Shown piece after piece: positions 51,719-61,990 of a stretch of DNA of 64,000 nt. A model generated the notes under the pieces. That model was given only the letters and a program-made list of their open reading frames with translations, ran no database searches and was not told the DNA's origin. Each line of letters opens with the position of its first letter. Position 1 is the stretch's first letter. A program made the position numbers and the translations under genes. The stretch is from CAVPNY01 sp963706905 (lineage in GTDB: Bacteria > Chloroflexota > Anaerolineae > Anaerolineales > UBA4823), in contig CAVPNY010000015.1 in the NCBI GenBank assembly GCA_963706905.1, positions 62,001-126,000 on the forward strand, written 5' to 3'.

Positions 51719-54248
51719 GATGGTCAACCTGGTCATTGACGGGAAAGAGGCCCAGGTGCCGGAGGGCACCCTGATCGTCAACGCTGCCAAAAAGGTTGGA
51801 GTTTACATTCCAGTATTTTGCTACCATCCGAAAATGGAACCGGTGGGAATGTGCCGTATGTGCCTGGTGGAGATCGGCCGGCCGGTCATTAATCGTGAAA
51901 CCAGCCAATTCGAGCGTGAAGAAGATGACTCCATCAAGATCCAGTTTAGCCCGAAGCTAGAAACAGCCTGCACGGTTCCGGTCTCTGAGGGAATGGTGGT
52001 GCGCGGTTTCAGCGAGAAAGTGCTCAGCGGACGCAAGGATATTCTGGAGTTCCTGCTCACATCTCACCCCTTGGATTGTCCAGTCTGTGATAAGGGTGGT
52101 GAATGTCCCTTACAAAACCTGACCCTCGATTTTGGCCCGGGAAAGAGCCGCTTCATTTATGACAATAAAAAACATCTTGCCAAACACGTACCTCTAGGCG
52201 AGTTGATCTACCTGGATCGGGAACGCTGTATCCAGTGCGGTCGCTGCGTGCGATTTCAAGACGAGATCGCCGATGATCCGGTAATTGGATTTGCCCAGCG
52301 TGGGCGTTCTTTGCAGATCGTCACCTATTCCGAACCTGGCTTTGACTCCTATTTTTCTGGCAACACCACCGATATTTGCCCGGTCGGCGCTCTGACGACC
52401 AGCGATTTCCGGTTTGGGGCGCGCCCTTGGGAGATGAATTCTGCGGCTTCCATTTGCCAGCAGTGCCCGGTGGGCTGCAATCTGACTTTGAATGTGCGCC
52501 GGGAGAATAAGTCAGGCGGCAATTTCGTTATCAAGCGGGTCATGCCGCGGCAGAACGAGTTAGTCAATGAGATCTGGATCTGCGACAAAGGCCGCTTTAC
52601 TTATCACTATACTGAAAGCCCGCAGCGCCTGACTCAACCGTTGGTGCGCAAAGGCGGTGAGTTGGTACCAGCTGTCTGGGATGAAGCCTTGGAACTGGTT
52701 GCCACAGGCTTGAAGGAGGCCGGGAGGAACATCCTGACCCTGGCCAGTGGTCGCCTGGCGAATGAGGATTTGTTCAACCTCCACAAGCTTACAAAATCGC
52801 TGGGCGGCAAGGCGGTTCAATACACTGAAATGGCTGGCGGCGATCTGGTCGCCCAGGTGGGTGTGGGGCTGGGGACGAACTTCTCTGATATGGGTACCGG
52901 GACAGCTATTCTGGTGGTGGCATCTGATCTAGAGGAGGAAGCTCCTATCTATTGGCTGCGCGTCAAGCAGGCCGCCCAGCGTGGAGCGAAGTTGATTGTC
53001 GTTAACCCACGGCCGACCAAACTTGATCGCTATGCCAGCCATATCTTGCGCTACCCGTACGGTTCAGAAGCTGCTATGATGTTGGCTCTGGTCAATGCCT
53101 TATCGGCCAAGCGTCCTGAGCTGCCCGAAGCGGCGCGCTCCCTGGCTCGCGCCGGTGATATTGAAGCAGCTGCGAAAGCTTTTGCCGAAGCTGAGTCCGC
53201 GGTAATCCTGTTTGGCAGCGAGGGTACCAGTCTGGGCGCCTCGAGCTCCCTGGCTCAAGCCTGTGCTAACCTTCTGATCGCTACCAATCACATTGGGCGG
53301 CCCAATAATGGTCTGATCGGCGTCTGGTCTCGCGCCAACGATCAAGGCGCCTGGGATATGGGCTTCCAACCGGTGGACGATCTGGGTGCTGCTTTCCGAG
53401 ATGCAACGGGGGTTTATATCGCCGCAGCCGACCCAGCCGGCGATAATCCTTCTCTGGTTGATGCTTTGAAGTCAGCCGGATTTCTGGTTGTCCAGGAGCT
53501 CTTCCTGACCGAGACCGCCAGGCTGGCGGATGTTGTCCTGCCGGCCCAGGCCTTTACCGAACGCGAAGGCACGTTGACCAATGGCGAACGCCGTGTACAG
53601 CGTTACTATCCTGCCATCCCTGCCAGCCTGGAAACATTACCGGACTTTGCCATTACAGCCCGCCTGGCGCAGCGGTTAGGATTTGATCTGGAAGGGCGGA
53701 TTGCAATGCGGGTCATGGAACGCCTGGCTGCGGAAGTGCGCGATTATGCCGGGGTGACTTATCGCAAAGTGAGCGAAATCAGCGAACAGTGGCCGATCAT
53801 TGGACGCCAGGATCTGTATTACGGCGGTACGTCCTACGAAAACTCCCAGGGTTTGGGGGTCCAGCTCCAATCTGCTGCACAGCGTGGCGGGCCGGTTTCG
53901 CTTGGATGGTCGCAACCCTCTGTTCCGGTTTCCAGCGCTGACTCTGGCCTGGTGGCTGTCCCTGTGACTCGCCTGTATGATCGCGGCCAGACTGTGTTAC
54001 CTTCCAACTTGCTCGCTTTACGCATTCCGGAACCTTATGTGGCGCTGAATCCGAACACCGTCGCTCCTTTAGGTGTCCAGGATGGCATGATGGTACAGTT
54101 GAAATTGGGTGAAATTATTTTTGAACTCATGGTGCAGCTTGACTATACGGTGCCTGAGAAGATCGCCTTGATACCGCGCAGTATGGGTGTGCCGATTTTC
54201 GGGCCGACGCTGGCTGAGATTACCTTAGTAGAACGGGCGAAGGCATAA
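51711..54248 (+). CDS. nuoG: NADH-quinone oxidoreductase subunit G
   Basis: 845 residues. N-terminal [2Fe-2S] ferredoxin (CYHPKMEPVGMCRMCLVEI, CTVPV), a His/Cys cluster (HPLDCPVCDKGGECPLQ), a [4Fe-4S] binding region (CIQCGRCVRFQDE, CPVGALT) and a molybdopterin-oxidoreductase-like domain starting at CQQCPVGCNLTL. The C-terminus has the usual MopB tail. ATG 51711 has GAGGAG upstream. It carries electrons from NuoF towards NuoI. Confidence 0.94.
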   Translation: MAKMVNLVIDGKEAQVPEGTLIVNAAKKVGVYIPVFCYHPKMEPVGMCRMCLVEIGRPVINRETSQFEREEDDSIKIQFSPKLETACTVPVSEGMVVRGFSEKVLSGRKDILEFLLTSHPLDCPVCDKGGECPLQNLTLDFGPGKSRFIYDNKKHLAKHVPLGELIYLDRERCIQCGRCVRFQDEIADDPVIGFAQRGRSLQIVTYSEPGFDSYFSGNTTDICPVGALTTSDFRFGARPWEMNSAASICQQCPVGCNLTLNVRRENKSGGNFVIKRVMPRQNELVNEIWICDKGRFTYHYTESPQRLTQPLVRKGGELVPAVWDEALELVATGLKEAGRNILTLASGRLANEDLFNLHKLTKSLGGKAVQYTEMAGGDLVAQVGVGLGTNFSDMGTGTAILVVASDLEEEAPIYWLRVKQAAQRGAKLIVVNPRPTKLDRYASHILRYPYGSEAAMMLALVNALSAKRPELPEAARSLARAGDIEAAAKAFAEAESAVILFGSEGTSLGASSSLAQACANLLIATNHIGRPNNGLIGVWSRANDQGAWDMGFQPVDDLGAAFRDATGVYIAAADPAGDNPSLVDALKSAGFLVVQELFLTETARLADVVLPAQAFTEREGTLTNGERRVQRYYPAIPASLETLPDFAITARLAQRLGFDLEGRIAMRVMERLAAEVRDYAGVTYRKVSEISEQWPIIGRQDLYYGGTSYENSQGLGVQLQSAAQRGGPVSLGWSQPSVPVSSADSGLVAVPVTRLYDRGQTVLPSNLLALRIPEPYVALNPNTVAPLGVQDGMMVQLKLGEIIFELMVQLDYTVPEKIALIPRSMGVPIFGPTLAEITLVERAKA

Positions 54249-54269
54249 GAGAATGCTGATGAGGGTTTC

Positions 54270-55274
54270 ATGGATGGGTTCTTGATTCTTGAATGGATCA
54301 TTAAATCTGTTTTCCTGCTGGCTGCCATAGTGACAGGCTTTGCATATTTAACACTCTACGAGCGCAAGGCGCTGGCACGCATCCAGGTGCGCGTAGGACC
54401 AAATCGTGCCGGACCAGGCGGCTGGCTGCAACCTTTAGCGGATGCTGTGAAATTGATCTTCAAAGAAGAACTTATTCCTGCCGAGGCATATAAGATCGTC
54501 TTTGTGCTGGCGCCGATTATCACTGTCATACCAGCTTTGGTGATCCTGGCTGTATTACCCTGGGGGACTTCTATAACAATCTTTGGGCGAGAGATTTCTC
54601 TCTACTTAACCGACATCAACGTAGGAGTGCTGTACATTGTTTCAATAACGTCGATTTCGGTCTATGGGATCGTTTTGGCAGGCTGGTCATCCAATAATAA
54701 ATACGCTATGCTGGGCGGCATGCGTTCCACAGCGCAGATGATCAGCTACGAGCTGGCTTTAGGATTGGCTTTCATCGGCCCGATCATGTTGGCTGGTTCT
54801 ATGAGCCTGGGAGATATCGTTGAGGCGCAGAAGCCGATCTGGTTCGTGATTTACCAGCCGCTTGGCGCGCTGATCTTTTTTGTCGCTGTCCTGGCTGAGG
54901 TTAACCGGGCACCTTTCGACATGCCAGAAGCAGAGCAAGAGCTGACTGCTGGGTACCATACCGAATACTCAGGCATGAAGTTTGCTCTATTCTTCATGGC
55001 TGAGTACATCAAGATGATCGCGGTGAGCGCTGTGGCGGCTACCTTATTTTTCGGCGGTTACCGGGGTCCATTTGTCGACCAGTTGCCCATCCTTGGTCCA
55101 CTGTATCTCTTGATCAAGATCCTGGTGATGTTATTTTTTATGATCTGGGTGCGCGCCACCCTGCCGCGCCTCCGTTATGACCGGCTGATGGCCTTTGGCT
55201 GGAAAATCTTGCTCCCGGCGGCGTTAATTAATGTGTTAGCTACCGCAGTTGTACTGGTATTGATTGGAGGTTAA
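54270..55274 (+). CDS. nuoH: NADH-quinone oxidoreductase subunit H
   Basis: 334 residues, eight membrane helices. Signatures: YERKALARIQVRVGPNRAGPGG near the start and AEVNRAPFDMPEAEQELTAGYHTEYSG in the middle, the latter lining the quinone channel. Links the peripheral arm to the proton-pumping arm. Its stop codon lies within the nuoI ribosome site. Confidence 0.95.
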   Translation: MDGFLILEWIIKSVFLLAAIVTGFAYLTLYERKALARIQVRVGPNRAGPGGWLQPLADAVKLIFKEELIPAEAYKIVFVLAPIITVIPALVILAVLPWGTSITIFGREISLYLTDINVGVLYIVSITSISVYGIVLAGWSSNNKYAMLGGMRSTAQMISYELALGLAFIGPIMLAGSMSLGDIVEAQKPIWFVIYQPLGALIFFVAVLAEVNRAPFDMPEAEQELTAGYHTEYSGMKFALFFMAEYIKMIAVSAVAATLFFGGYRGPFVDQLPILGPLYLLIKILVMLFFMIWVRATLPRLRYDRLMAFGWKILLPAALINVLATAVVLVLIGG

Positions 55275-55280
55275 GCACGC

Positions 55281-55790
55281 ATGAGCTTCGTTACCGAAAT
55301 CGCCCGTGGGTTTTTAACCACGATTCGCTCGATGTTTGAAAAGCCAGTGACTATCCAATATCCGGAGGTCAAACGACCGGTGCGGGCGCGCTTCAAGGGC
55401 CGTCATCGCCTGGAGCGCTATGAAAACGGTCTGGAGAAATGTATTGGGTGTGCTTTGTGCGCAGCAGCCTGTCCGGCGGATGCTATATTTGTCGAAGCCT
55501 CCGAGAATACGGACGAAGAACGCTACTCGCCCGGCGAGCGGTACGCCAGTACTTATGAAATTAATATGTTGCGTTGCATTTTCTGCGGCTACTGCGAGGA
55601 TGCCTGCCCCACCGAGGCGATTGTCCTGGGCGATAACTACGAGCTTTCCTTTACTGACCGCAAAAGCGCTATTTATACCCGCGATATGTTGCTCATCCCG
55701 GTCCCCGAAAGAGGGAAGCCAACCCCACAAAACGTCGAACCTGGCGCTTTCACCCGTTCCATCCCAGTGATGGCCAATCCGCGAGATTAG
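55281..55790 (+). CDS. nuoI: NADH-quinone oxidoreductase subunit I
   Basis: 169 residues with two [4Fe-4S] motifs: CIGCALCAAACPADAI and CIFCGYCEDACPTEAI (clusters N6a/N6b). N-terminal amphipathic helix (FLTTIRSMFEKPVT). Preceded by GGAGGTT formed at the nuoH stop. Carries electrons between NuoG and NuoB. Confidence 0.95.
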   Translation: MSFVTEIARGFLTTIRSMFEKPVTIQYPEVKRPVRARFKGRHRLERYENGLEKCIGCALCAAACPADAIFVEASENTDEERYSPGERYASTYEINMLRCIFCGYCEDACPTEAIVLGDNYELSFTDRKSAIYTRDMLLIPVPERGKPTPQNVEPGAFTRSIPVMANPRD

Positions 55791-55825
55791 ATGATGTTTC
55801 AAGAATTCTAGGCTTCAGGTGACGC

Positions 55826-56347
55826 ATGACTGTTGATGTAATCCTTTTCTTCATCCTGGCCCTTATCTCGGTGATTTCTGCCGTGAGCATGTTGTTGAGC
55901 CGCAATGCGGTTTATTCGGCCTTGTTCTTGATCATCAATTTTGGCACAATAGCCGCCTTCTACTTGATGCTCGGAGCGCCGTTCCTGGCCATGGCGCAGG
56001 TCACGGTCTATGCTGGGGCGATTATGGTGCTTTTCCTGTTCGTGATCATGCTTCTGGGAGCAGAACAACTGAGACTCAGCCAATCGATCGGCTGGCAGCA
56101 ACCCCTGGCAATCATCCTTGGAGCAATTCTTTTAATTGAAGCAGGCGTGATTTTGTTTTCTACCCAGAGCACGGCAGCCTTGTTACCACCTTTTAGTACA
56201 TTGAATTCCGAGGCTGCCGGCCCAATGGCGATTGGCACCGCCTTATTCAACCAATATCTACTGCCCTTTGAGATCACCTCGGTGCTCCTGCTGGTGGCGA
56301 TGATCGGGGCGATCGTTCTGTCCAAAACCGAAAAACGTACCGGATAA
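55826..56347 (+). CDS. nuoJ: NADH-quinone oxidoreductase subunit J
   Basis: 173 residues, five membrane helices. Typical LFLIINFGTIAAFYLMLGAPFLAMAQVTVYAGAIMVLFLFVIML stretch. Membrane-arm subunit next to NuoK. AGGTG lies 4 nt before the ATG. Ends TEKRTG. Confidence 0.93.
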   Translation: MTVDVILFFILALISVISAVSMLLSRNAVYSALFLIINFGTIAAFYLMLGAPFLAMAQVTVYAGAIMVLFLFVIMLLGAEQLRLSQSIGWQQPLAIILGAILLIEAGVILFSTQSTAALLPPFSTLNSEAAGPMAIGTALFNQYLLPFEITSVLLLVAMIGAIVLSKTEKRTG

Positions 56348-56372
56348 CCCAGCGAACCTTGGAGATAAACCC

Positions 56373-56672
56373 ATGCCGGTAACTTACTACATCATCCTTT
56401 CGGCTATCCTCTTCACCCTCGGCGCTACAGGAGTATTGATCCGACGCAATGCGATCGTGATCTTCATGTCTGTTGAGCTGATGCTCAACGCGGCCAATCT
56501 GGCATTTGTGGCTTTTGCCAAATCCTATGAGGCGCTGAGTGGCCAAATATTTGTCTTTTTTGTGATGACTGTAGCTGCGGCCGAAGTCGCTGTTGGTTTG
56601 GCGTTAATTGTGGCGATCTTCCGCTCCAAGCATTCGATCAATGTGGACGAGCTGACCAGCCTCAGGCATTGA
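56373..56672 (+). CDS. nuoK: NADH-quinone oxidoreductase subunit K
   Basis: 99 residues, three helices. GVLIRRNAIVIFMSVELMLNAANLAF carries the conserved membrane Glu (in VELMLN), and FFVMTVAAAEVAVGLALIVAIFR the second Glu, both part of the proton path. GGAG 8 nt before ATG. Typical length for the family. Confidence 0.95.
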   Translation: MPVTYYIILSAILFTLGATGVLIRRNAIVIFMSVELMLNAANLAFVAFAKSYEALSGQIFVFFVMTVAAAEVAVGLALIVAIFRSKHSINVDELTSLRH

Positions 56673-56756
56673 GTGTTAAGCGATGAGTAGACATCTCTTG
56701 GAAGTTATACATATTTCGAGTTCATTGATATTCCTGCATCATTGGAGTTCATCGAA

Positions 56757-58872
56757 ATGTTCTTAAGCGAAGCGACGTCAAGCGGTCCCCAGTTCTTCTA
56801 CCTGGTGCCCTGGATCGTCTTTATCCCGGTGATCGGCCTGCTGATCAATATCCTGATTGGTAGCCGGTTGGGAGAGAAGGCGGTGGGGTGGATAGCAAGT
56901 CTGGCAGCTGGTCTGTCATTTGGGGTAGCCGTGCTGCTGGCAGTCTCGCTGGTTGGTCATCCCGAGGGAGAGATCGTGCAGCTCTTTAATTGGATCCATA
57001 TCGGGGAGCTGAATGTCAATTGGGCATTTCAGGTGGATTCTCTTTCGGTAACCATGATGCTGGTCGTCGCGGGAGTCGGGACACTGATCCACATTTTTTC
57101 GATCGGCTATATGCATGACGATGTGCGCTTCCAGGGCGACCCGGGTCGTTTTCGCCGTTTCTTTGTTTACCTGAACCTGTTTATCGCGGCGATGATGGTG
57201 CTGGTGAGCAGCGATAACTACCTGATGCTGTTCGTGGGCTGGGAGGGCGTTGGTTTGTGCTCTTACTTGCTGATCGGCTTCTGGTTTGAGAAGGGCAAGG
57301 ACGGCATCGGCAATGCCATAGCGGCCAAGAAAGCCTTTGTTGTCAACCGGGTGGGTGATTTTGGTGTATTGATCGCTGTGTTCACCATGTTCTGGGCATT
57401 TCGCTCCCTCAATTTTGAGCAAGTCTTCGCCGGTGCGGAAGCGGTGGCGGAAGCCACACCTTGGGTAATCCTGACGATCACTTTATTCATGCTTTTGGGT
57501 GTGACCGGCAAATCGGCTCAACTCCCGCTGTATGTCTGGTTGCCGGATGCCATGGCTGGCCCAACACCGGTATCCGCACTGATCCATGCTGCAACGATGG
57601 TGACTGCCGGTGTGTACCTGGTGGCGCGCTCCGCTCCGCTCTATGATCTCGTCCCGCAGGCGCAGAACATTGTGGCTTTGGTTGGTGGAATCACGGCCCT
57701 CTTTGCCGCTACCATTGCAGTAGGGCAATTCGACATTAAGAAGGTGCTGGCTTACTCCACCATCAGCCAGTTGGGCTTCATGGTAGCTGCGGTGGGCATG
57801 GGGGCTTACGCGGCTGGGATGTTCCATCTCGTAGCGCATGCTTTCTTCAAGGCTTTGCTCTTTCTGGCTTCAGGTTCGGTCATCCTGGGCCTGGAACATG
57901 GTCACCATCATGTTGAAGAGCATGCCTCCTCCAAACAAAGGCATAAGGAAGGCGAGCACTTCGACCCGCAGGATATGCGCAACATGGGCGGGTTGAGGAC
58001 ACGCATGAAAGTCACCTTCTGGGTGTATCTGATCGGAGCATTGGCTCTGGCTGGCATCTTTCCTCTGGCCGGTTTTTGGTCGAAGGATGAGATCCTGGCT
58101 GAAGAGTTTCGGTTAAATCGACCAGTATTTTGGATGCTGATCGTGGCGGCTTTCTTTACTGCATTCTATATGGGACGCCAGGTCTTAATGGTCTTCTTTG
58201 GGAAGCCGCGCTCTGAGGCGGCAGCTCATGCGCCAGAAAGCCCAGCCCTGGTCACCGCTCCGCTGGTCGTCCTGGCTGCCCTCACTGTATTTGGCGGTTT
58301 GCTCAACCTGCCCGGGTCTGCATACCTTTACTTCATTGGCTGGAGCATACCATCGAGAACATCCATGCCGGGGAATTTGTCCTGCTGATCGCTGTATTTG
58401 CTTCCTTGATGTCATCCTGGGAATTACTCTGGCCTGGTTTTTTTACACCCGTCGTTATCAGGAATTGCTCAAGATCCCGCCATCCAGGCGACCTGATGAT
58501 CCCTTGCAACAAATCATTGGCCCGGTCTTCAATGTGTTTGAAAACAAGTATTGGGTGGATGAGCTCTACTGGGCGGTGATCTTGCGGCCTTATATCTGGC
58601 TTTCTGGCTTTCTGGCTGATCAGGTGGACTGGCGTTTCTGGCATGATTGGTTCCATGACACGGTGATTGCGCGCGGCTTCCGCGGCCTGACGCGTTTCCT
58701 GGCTGGTCCGTTTGACCTGGGCGTGATCGATGGCATCGCCAACGGGTTGGCCAGCCTTACTGTTCGCCTGGCATCCTCCCTGAGTCGCCTTCAGACGGGT
58801 TTTGTGCGGAACTACGCCCTGTCAGTCTTCTTGGGTGTGGTCATCATTTTGGGTTATTTGATTTTTAGATAG
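56757..58872 (+). CDS. nuoL: NADH-quinone oxidoreductase subunit L, two frameshifts
   Basis: ~705 residues after correction, antiporter-like subunit with the long lateral helix. Core: FVGWEGVGLCSYLLIGFW, LWLPDAMAGPTPVSALIHAATMV, VGQFDIKKVLAYSTISQLGFMV, HLVAHAFFKALLFLASG. Two -1 shifts near the C-terminus: near 58332 (before: PGSAYLYF; after: HWLEHTIENIHAGEFVLLIAVFASL) and near 58406 (TT; after: DVILGITLAWFFYTRRY). The second frame runs to 58872. ATG 56757 is chosen over TTG 56742 because GGAG lies 9 nt upstream. Intact core and flanks argue for assembly error. Confidence 0.87.
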
Positions 58873-58892
58873 TCTCTTTACGAGGACTGGCT

Positions 58893-60404
58893 ATGGACTT
58901 TTTGATAAACCCTCTCACGCTGATTACCTTCTTCCCGCTTGTCGGCGTTCTTGTGCTTCTGTTCATTAACAAAGAGCAAAAGAATGCCCTGCGTTGGACG
59001 GCATTGATCACTTCGCTGCTCACCTTTGCCATCTCGGTTTGGATGTTGGTGCAGTTCAAGCCAGGGAATCCCGATCTGCAATTCGTGATCAATGTGCCCT
59101 GGATCCAGGTGGCTGGTTGGAATATTTCCTACTACATGGGTGTAGATGGTATCAGCATCCTGTTGGTGATGTTGACCACCTTCCTGGTGCCGATATCAAT
59201 TCTCTCAACCTGGACCGCAGTCGAGGATCGGGTTAGGGATTTTATGATCTTCTTCCTGCTGCTGGAAGTGGGTATGGTGGGTGTTTTCCTGGCGCAAGAC
59301 CTTTTCCTGTTTTATATTTTCTGGGAATTTACCCTGGTGCCGATGTATTTTCTGATCGGCATTTGGGGCGGGCAGCGTCGCATGTACGCCGCCATCAAGT
59401 TTTTCCTATATACCATGGCCGGCTCGATCCTGATGTTGCTGGCAATCTTGTGGCTGGGAATATATCAGGGTACCTTCTCGGTGCCTGAGTTGATCGCTCA
59501 GGGTGGCATTCCTGCGAATATCCAGTTGTGGCTCTTTATCGCTTTTGCTGCCGCCTTCGCCATTAAAGTCCCTATGTGGCCGCTGCATTCCTGGTTGCCT
59601 GATGCTCACGTTGAAGCGCCGACGGCTGGCTCCGTGATCCTGGCAGGCGTTTTACTCAAGATGGGTACCTATGGTTTCGTGCGCTTCAATCTTTCGTTGT
59701 TCCCGCAGGCATCCGTTCAGGCGGCGCCCTGGATCGCGGGTTTGGCGGTGATCGGTATTCTTTACGGCGCCATGGTTTCCTACGCCCAAAAGGATGTTAA
59801 GAAGCTGGTGGCATATTCCTCGGTCAGCCATCTGGGTTTTGTTATGCTCGGCCTGTTCGCCATCAACGCGGTGGGCATCCAGGGTGGAATTCTGCAGATG
59901 GTTAACCATGGTCTGAGCACGGGTGCCTTGTTCTTGATTGTTGGAATGATCTATGAACGCCGCCACACGCGGGAAATGGACGCCTTTGGCGGGCTGTGGA
60001 AGGTCATGCCGGTGTATGCTGTGCTGACTCTGATCGTGACGCTGTCATCCATGGGACTCCCCGGGCTGAACGGCTTCGTCGGCGAGTTCACTATCCTGCT
60101 GGGGGCTTACGGTTCCGAGGTGCTGGCCTCGCCCTGGTTTGCTGGATTGGCAGCCATTGGTGTGATCCTGGCTGCGGTGTATATGCTCTTCATGTTCCAG
60201 AAATTGTTCCTGGGGCCGGTGGATAAAGACGAAAATCGCAAGCTGCTCGACTTAAATGCCCGCGAGATCGTCACTCTCGTACCATTGCTGATCCTCATCT
60301 TCTGGATTGGTCTCTACCCGGCGCCATTCTTCAACTTGATGGCCCCGGCAGTCGATAAGCTGGTAGCGGCTGTACAGACTGCCTCCATGGCGGGATTGCC
60401 TTGA
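58893..60404 (+). CDS. nuoM: NADH-quinone oxidoreductase subunit M
   Basis: 503 residues, antiporter-like (14 helices). FYIFWEFTLVPMYFLIGIWGG carries the helix-5 Glu; the Lys/His chain lies in VPMWPLHSWLPDAHVEAPTAGSVILAG and QKDVKKLVAYSSVSHLGFV. Proton-translocating subunit between NuoL and NuoN. GAGGA precedes the ATG at 58893. Confidence 0.94.
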   Translation: MDFLINPLTLITFFPLVGVLVLLFINKEQKNALRWTALITSLLTFAISVWMLVQFKPGNPDLQFVINVPWIQVAGWNISYYMGVDGISILLVMLTTFLVPISILSTWTAVEDRVRDFMIFFLLLEVGMVGVFLAQDLFLFYIFWEFTLVPMYFLIGIWGGQRRMYAAIKFFLYTMAGSILMLLAILWLGIYQGTFSVPELIAQGGIPANIQLWLFIAFAAAFAIKVPMWPLHSWLPDAHVEAPTAGSVILAGVLLKMGTYGFVRFNLSLFPQASVQAAPWIAGLAVIGILYGAMVSYAQKDVKKLVAYSSVSHLGFVMLGLFAINAVGIQGGILQMVNHGLSTGALFLIVGMIYERRHTREMDAFGGLWKVMPVYAVLTLIVTLSSMGLPGLNGFVGEFTILLGAYGSEVLASPWFAGLAAIGVILAAVYMLFMFQKLFLGPVDKDENRKLLDLNAREIVTLVPLLILIFWIGLYPAPFFNLMAPAVDKLVAAVQTASMAGLP

Positions 60405-60443
60405 GTGTTCTCGTGCTCTTAAAAATGATCGGAGAGGGATTTT

Positions 60444-61901
60444 ATGACCTTGACTGATCTGGTAACCAATCTATCTGCTACCATGCCCCTGAACGTTCTG
60501 ATCGTGTGGGCTTGTGCTTTGCTCCTGGTTGACTTATTCATCCCTGAGGAGCGTAAAGGCCTCACGGCTTTACTGGCTGCCCTTGGAATGCTGGTGGCAA
60601 TGGGCTTTGCCATTGCTCAGATGGGCACTCAGACCGTGGCTTTCAATGGCATGGTGGTGGTAGATGGCTTTGCAAACTTCCTGACAATTTTTTTCCTGGG
60701 CAGTGGTATGGTTGGCGTCGCATTGGCCTACGATTATCTATCGCGCATGGGTTTGCAGCGCGGCGAATACTATACCTTGCTGATGTTCTCCATCGCCGGC
60801 ATGATCCTGATGGGTTTGGCTGGTGATTTGATCATCGTCTTCTTGGCACTGGAGCTGCTCTCCTTCCCACTGTACGTCCTGGCGGGTTTTGCCCGCCCGC
60901 GTCAGGATTCCGAAGAGGCAGCCATTAAGTATTTCTTGCTGGGGGCTTTTGCCAGCGGCTTCGTTGTGTATGGCGTGGCGCTTGTCTTCGGCGCCACCGG
61001 CACCACCGCTCTGGCGGGCATCCAGGCAGCCACCCAGTCTGGCTCGGCGGACCTGACTTTGCTGGCGGTAGGGGCAGGCCTGATATTAGTCGGATTGGGC
61101 TTCAAGGTTGCCGCGGTGCCTTTCCACATGTGGACACCGGATGTCTACCAGGGCGCTCCCTCAGCGGTAACCGCATTTATGGCGGTAGGTGCCAAGGCAG
61201 GTGGCTTCGCGGCCTTACTGCGTGTTTTCATCGTAGCCTTCACCGTCCTGGCAGTCGATTTCACTTCAATATTATGGGTGTTGGCGGCGTTGACGATGTT
61301 CCTGGGCAATATCGTGGCAATCTCCCAGGGCAACATCAAGCGTATGCTGGCATATTCCAGCATCGCCCATGCTGGCTATATCTTGATGGCATTCGTCCCC
61401 TATGGGCAGACGCAGGTAGCTGGGAATGCGGTGGCTGCAGCGCTCTTCTACCTGCTGGCATATGCCCTGACCAGCTTCGCCGCGTGGGCGGTGGTCATCT
61501 CGCTTGAGAAAGCCGAGGGGCGCGGTCTTTCGATCAGCGATTATGCCGGGATGGGACGGAAATATCCTCTCCAGGCGGCGGTGATGGCAGTTGCGATGTT
61601 GTCCTTCACCGGTGTACCGCCAACCCTGGGCTTCGTTGGCAAGTTTTACCTGTTCAGCACGGTGATCGAGGGTGGTTTCATCGGGCTGGCGGTGATCGGT
61701 GTGCTGACCTCGCTTATCTCGGCATACTATTACTTGAGGGTGGTGGTGGTGATGTATATGCAGGATGGCGAGCCGGAAGTGCGCCGCGATCGATGGGTAA
61801 CCCTGACCGCTGCTGCAGCAGGGATTGCCATTGTGGTATTAAGCATCTTCTCTGAGCCGCTGTTCAATTGGGTTTCGCAGGCGACTCTGATGGGATTTTA
61901 A
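60444..61901 (+). CDS. nuoN: NADH-quinone oxidoreductase subunit N
   Basis: 485 residues, antiporter-like. FLALELLSFPLYVLAGFARP with the helix Glu, VPFHMWTPDVYQGAPSAVTAFMA, and ISQGNIKRMLAYSSIAHAGYI are typical. Last gene of the operon, followed by a hairpin terminator. GGAGAGGG precedes ATG 60444. Confidence 0.94.
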   Translation: MTLTDLVTNLSATMPLNVLIVWACALLLVDLFIPEERKGLTALLAALGMLVAMGFAIAQMGTQTVAFNGMVVVDGFANFLTIFFLGSGMVGVALAYDYLSRMGLQRGEYYTLLMFSIAGMILMGLAGDLIIVFLALELLSFPLYVLAGFARPRQDSEEAAIKYFLLGAFASGFVVYGVALVFGATGTTALAGIQAATQSGSADLTLLAVGAGLILVGLGFKVAAVPFHMWTPDVYQGAPSAVTAFMAVGAKAGGFAALLRVFIVAFTVLAVDFTSILWVLAALTMFLGNIVAISQGNIKRMLAYSSIAHAGYILMAFVPYGQTQVAGNAVAAALFYLLAYALTSFAAWAVVISLEKAEGRGLSISDYAGMGRKYPLQAAVMAVAMLSFTGVPPTLGFVGKFYLFSTVIEGGFIGLAVIGVLTSLISAYYYLRVVVVMYMQDGEPEVRRDRWVTLTAAAAGIAIVVLSIFSEPLFNWVSQATLMGF

Positions 61902-61927
61902 ATTCATCACATCCCCAAACAATAAGA

Positions 61928-61955
61928 ACAAGCCGTCAAAGCGGCTCGTTTTGAT
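61928..61955. terminator. Bidirectional terminator between nuoN and lipA
   Basis: Stem AGCCG/CGGCT with 6-nt loop, extended by C-G and A-T pairs after one mismatch, then TTTT on the plus strand and a T-rich stretch on the minus strand. Fits both convergent transcripts. Confidence 0.5.
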
Positions 61956-61990
61956 TCAGATTGAGAATTTTCTGAGTACAGGCTAACTTT

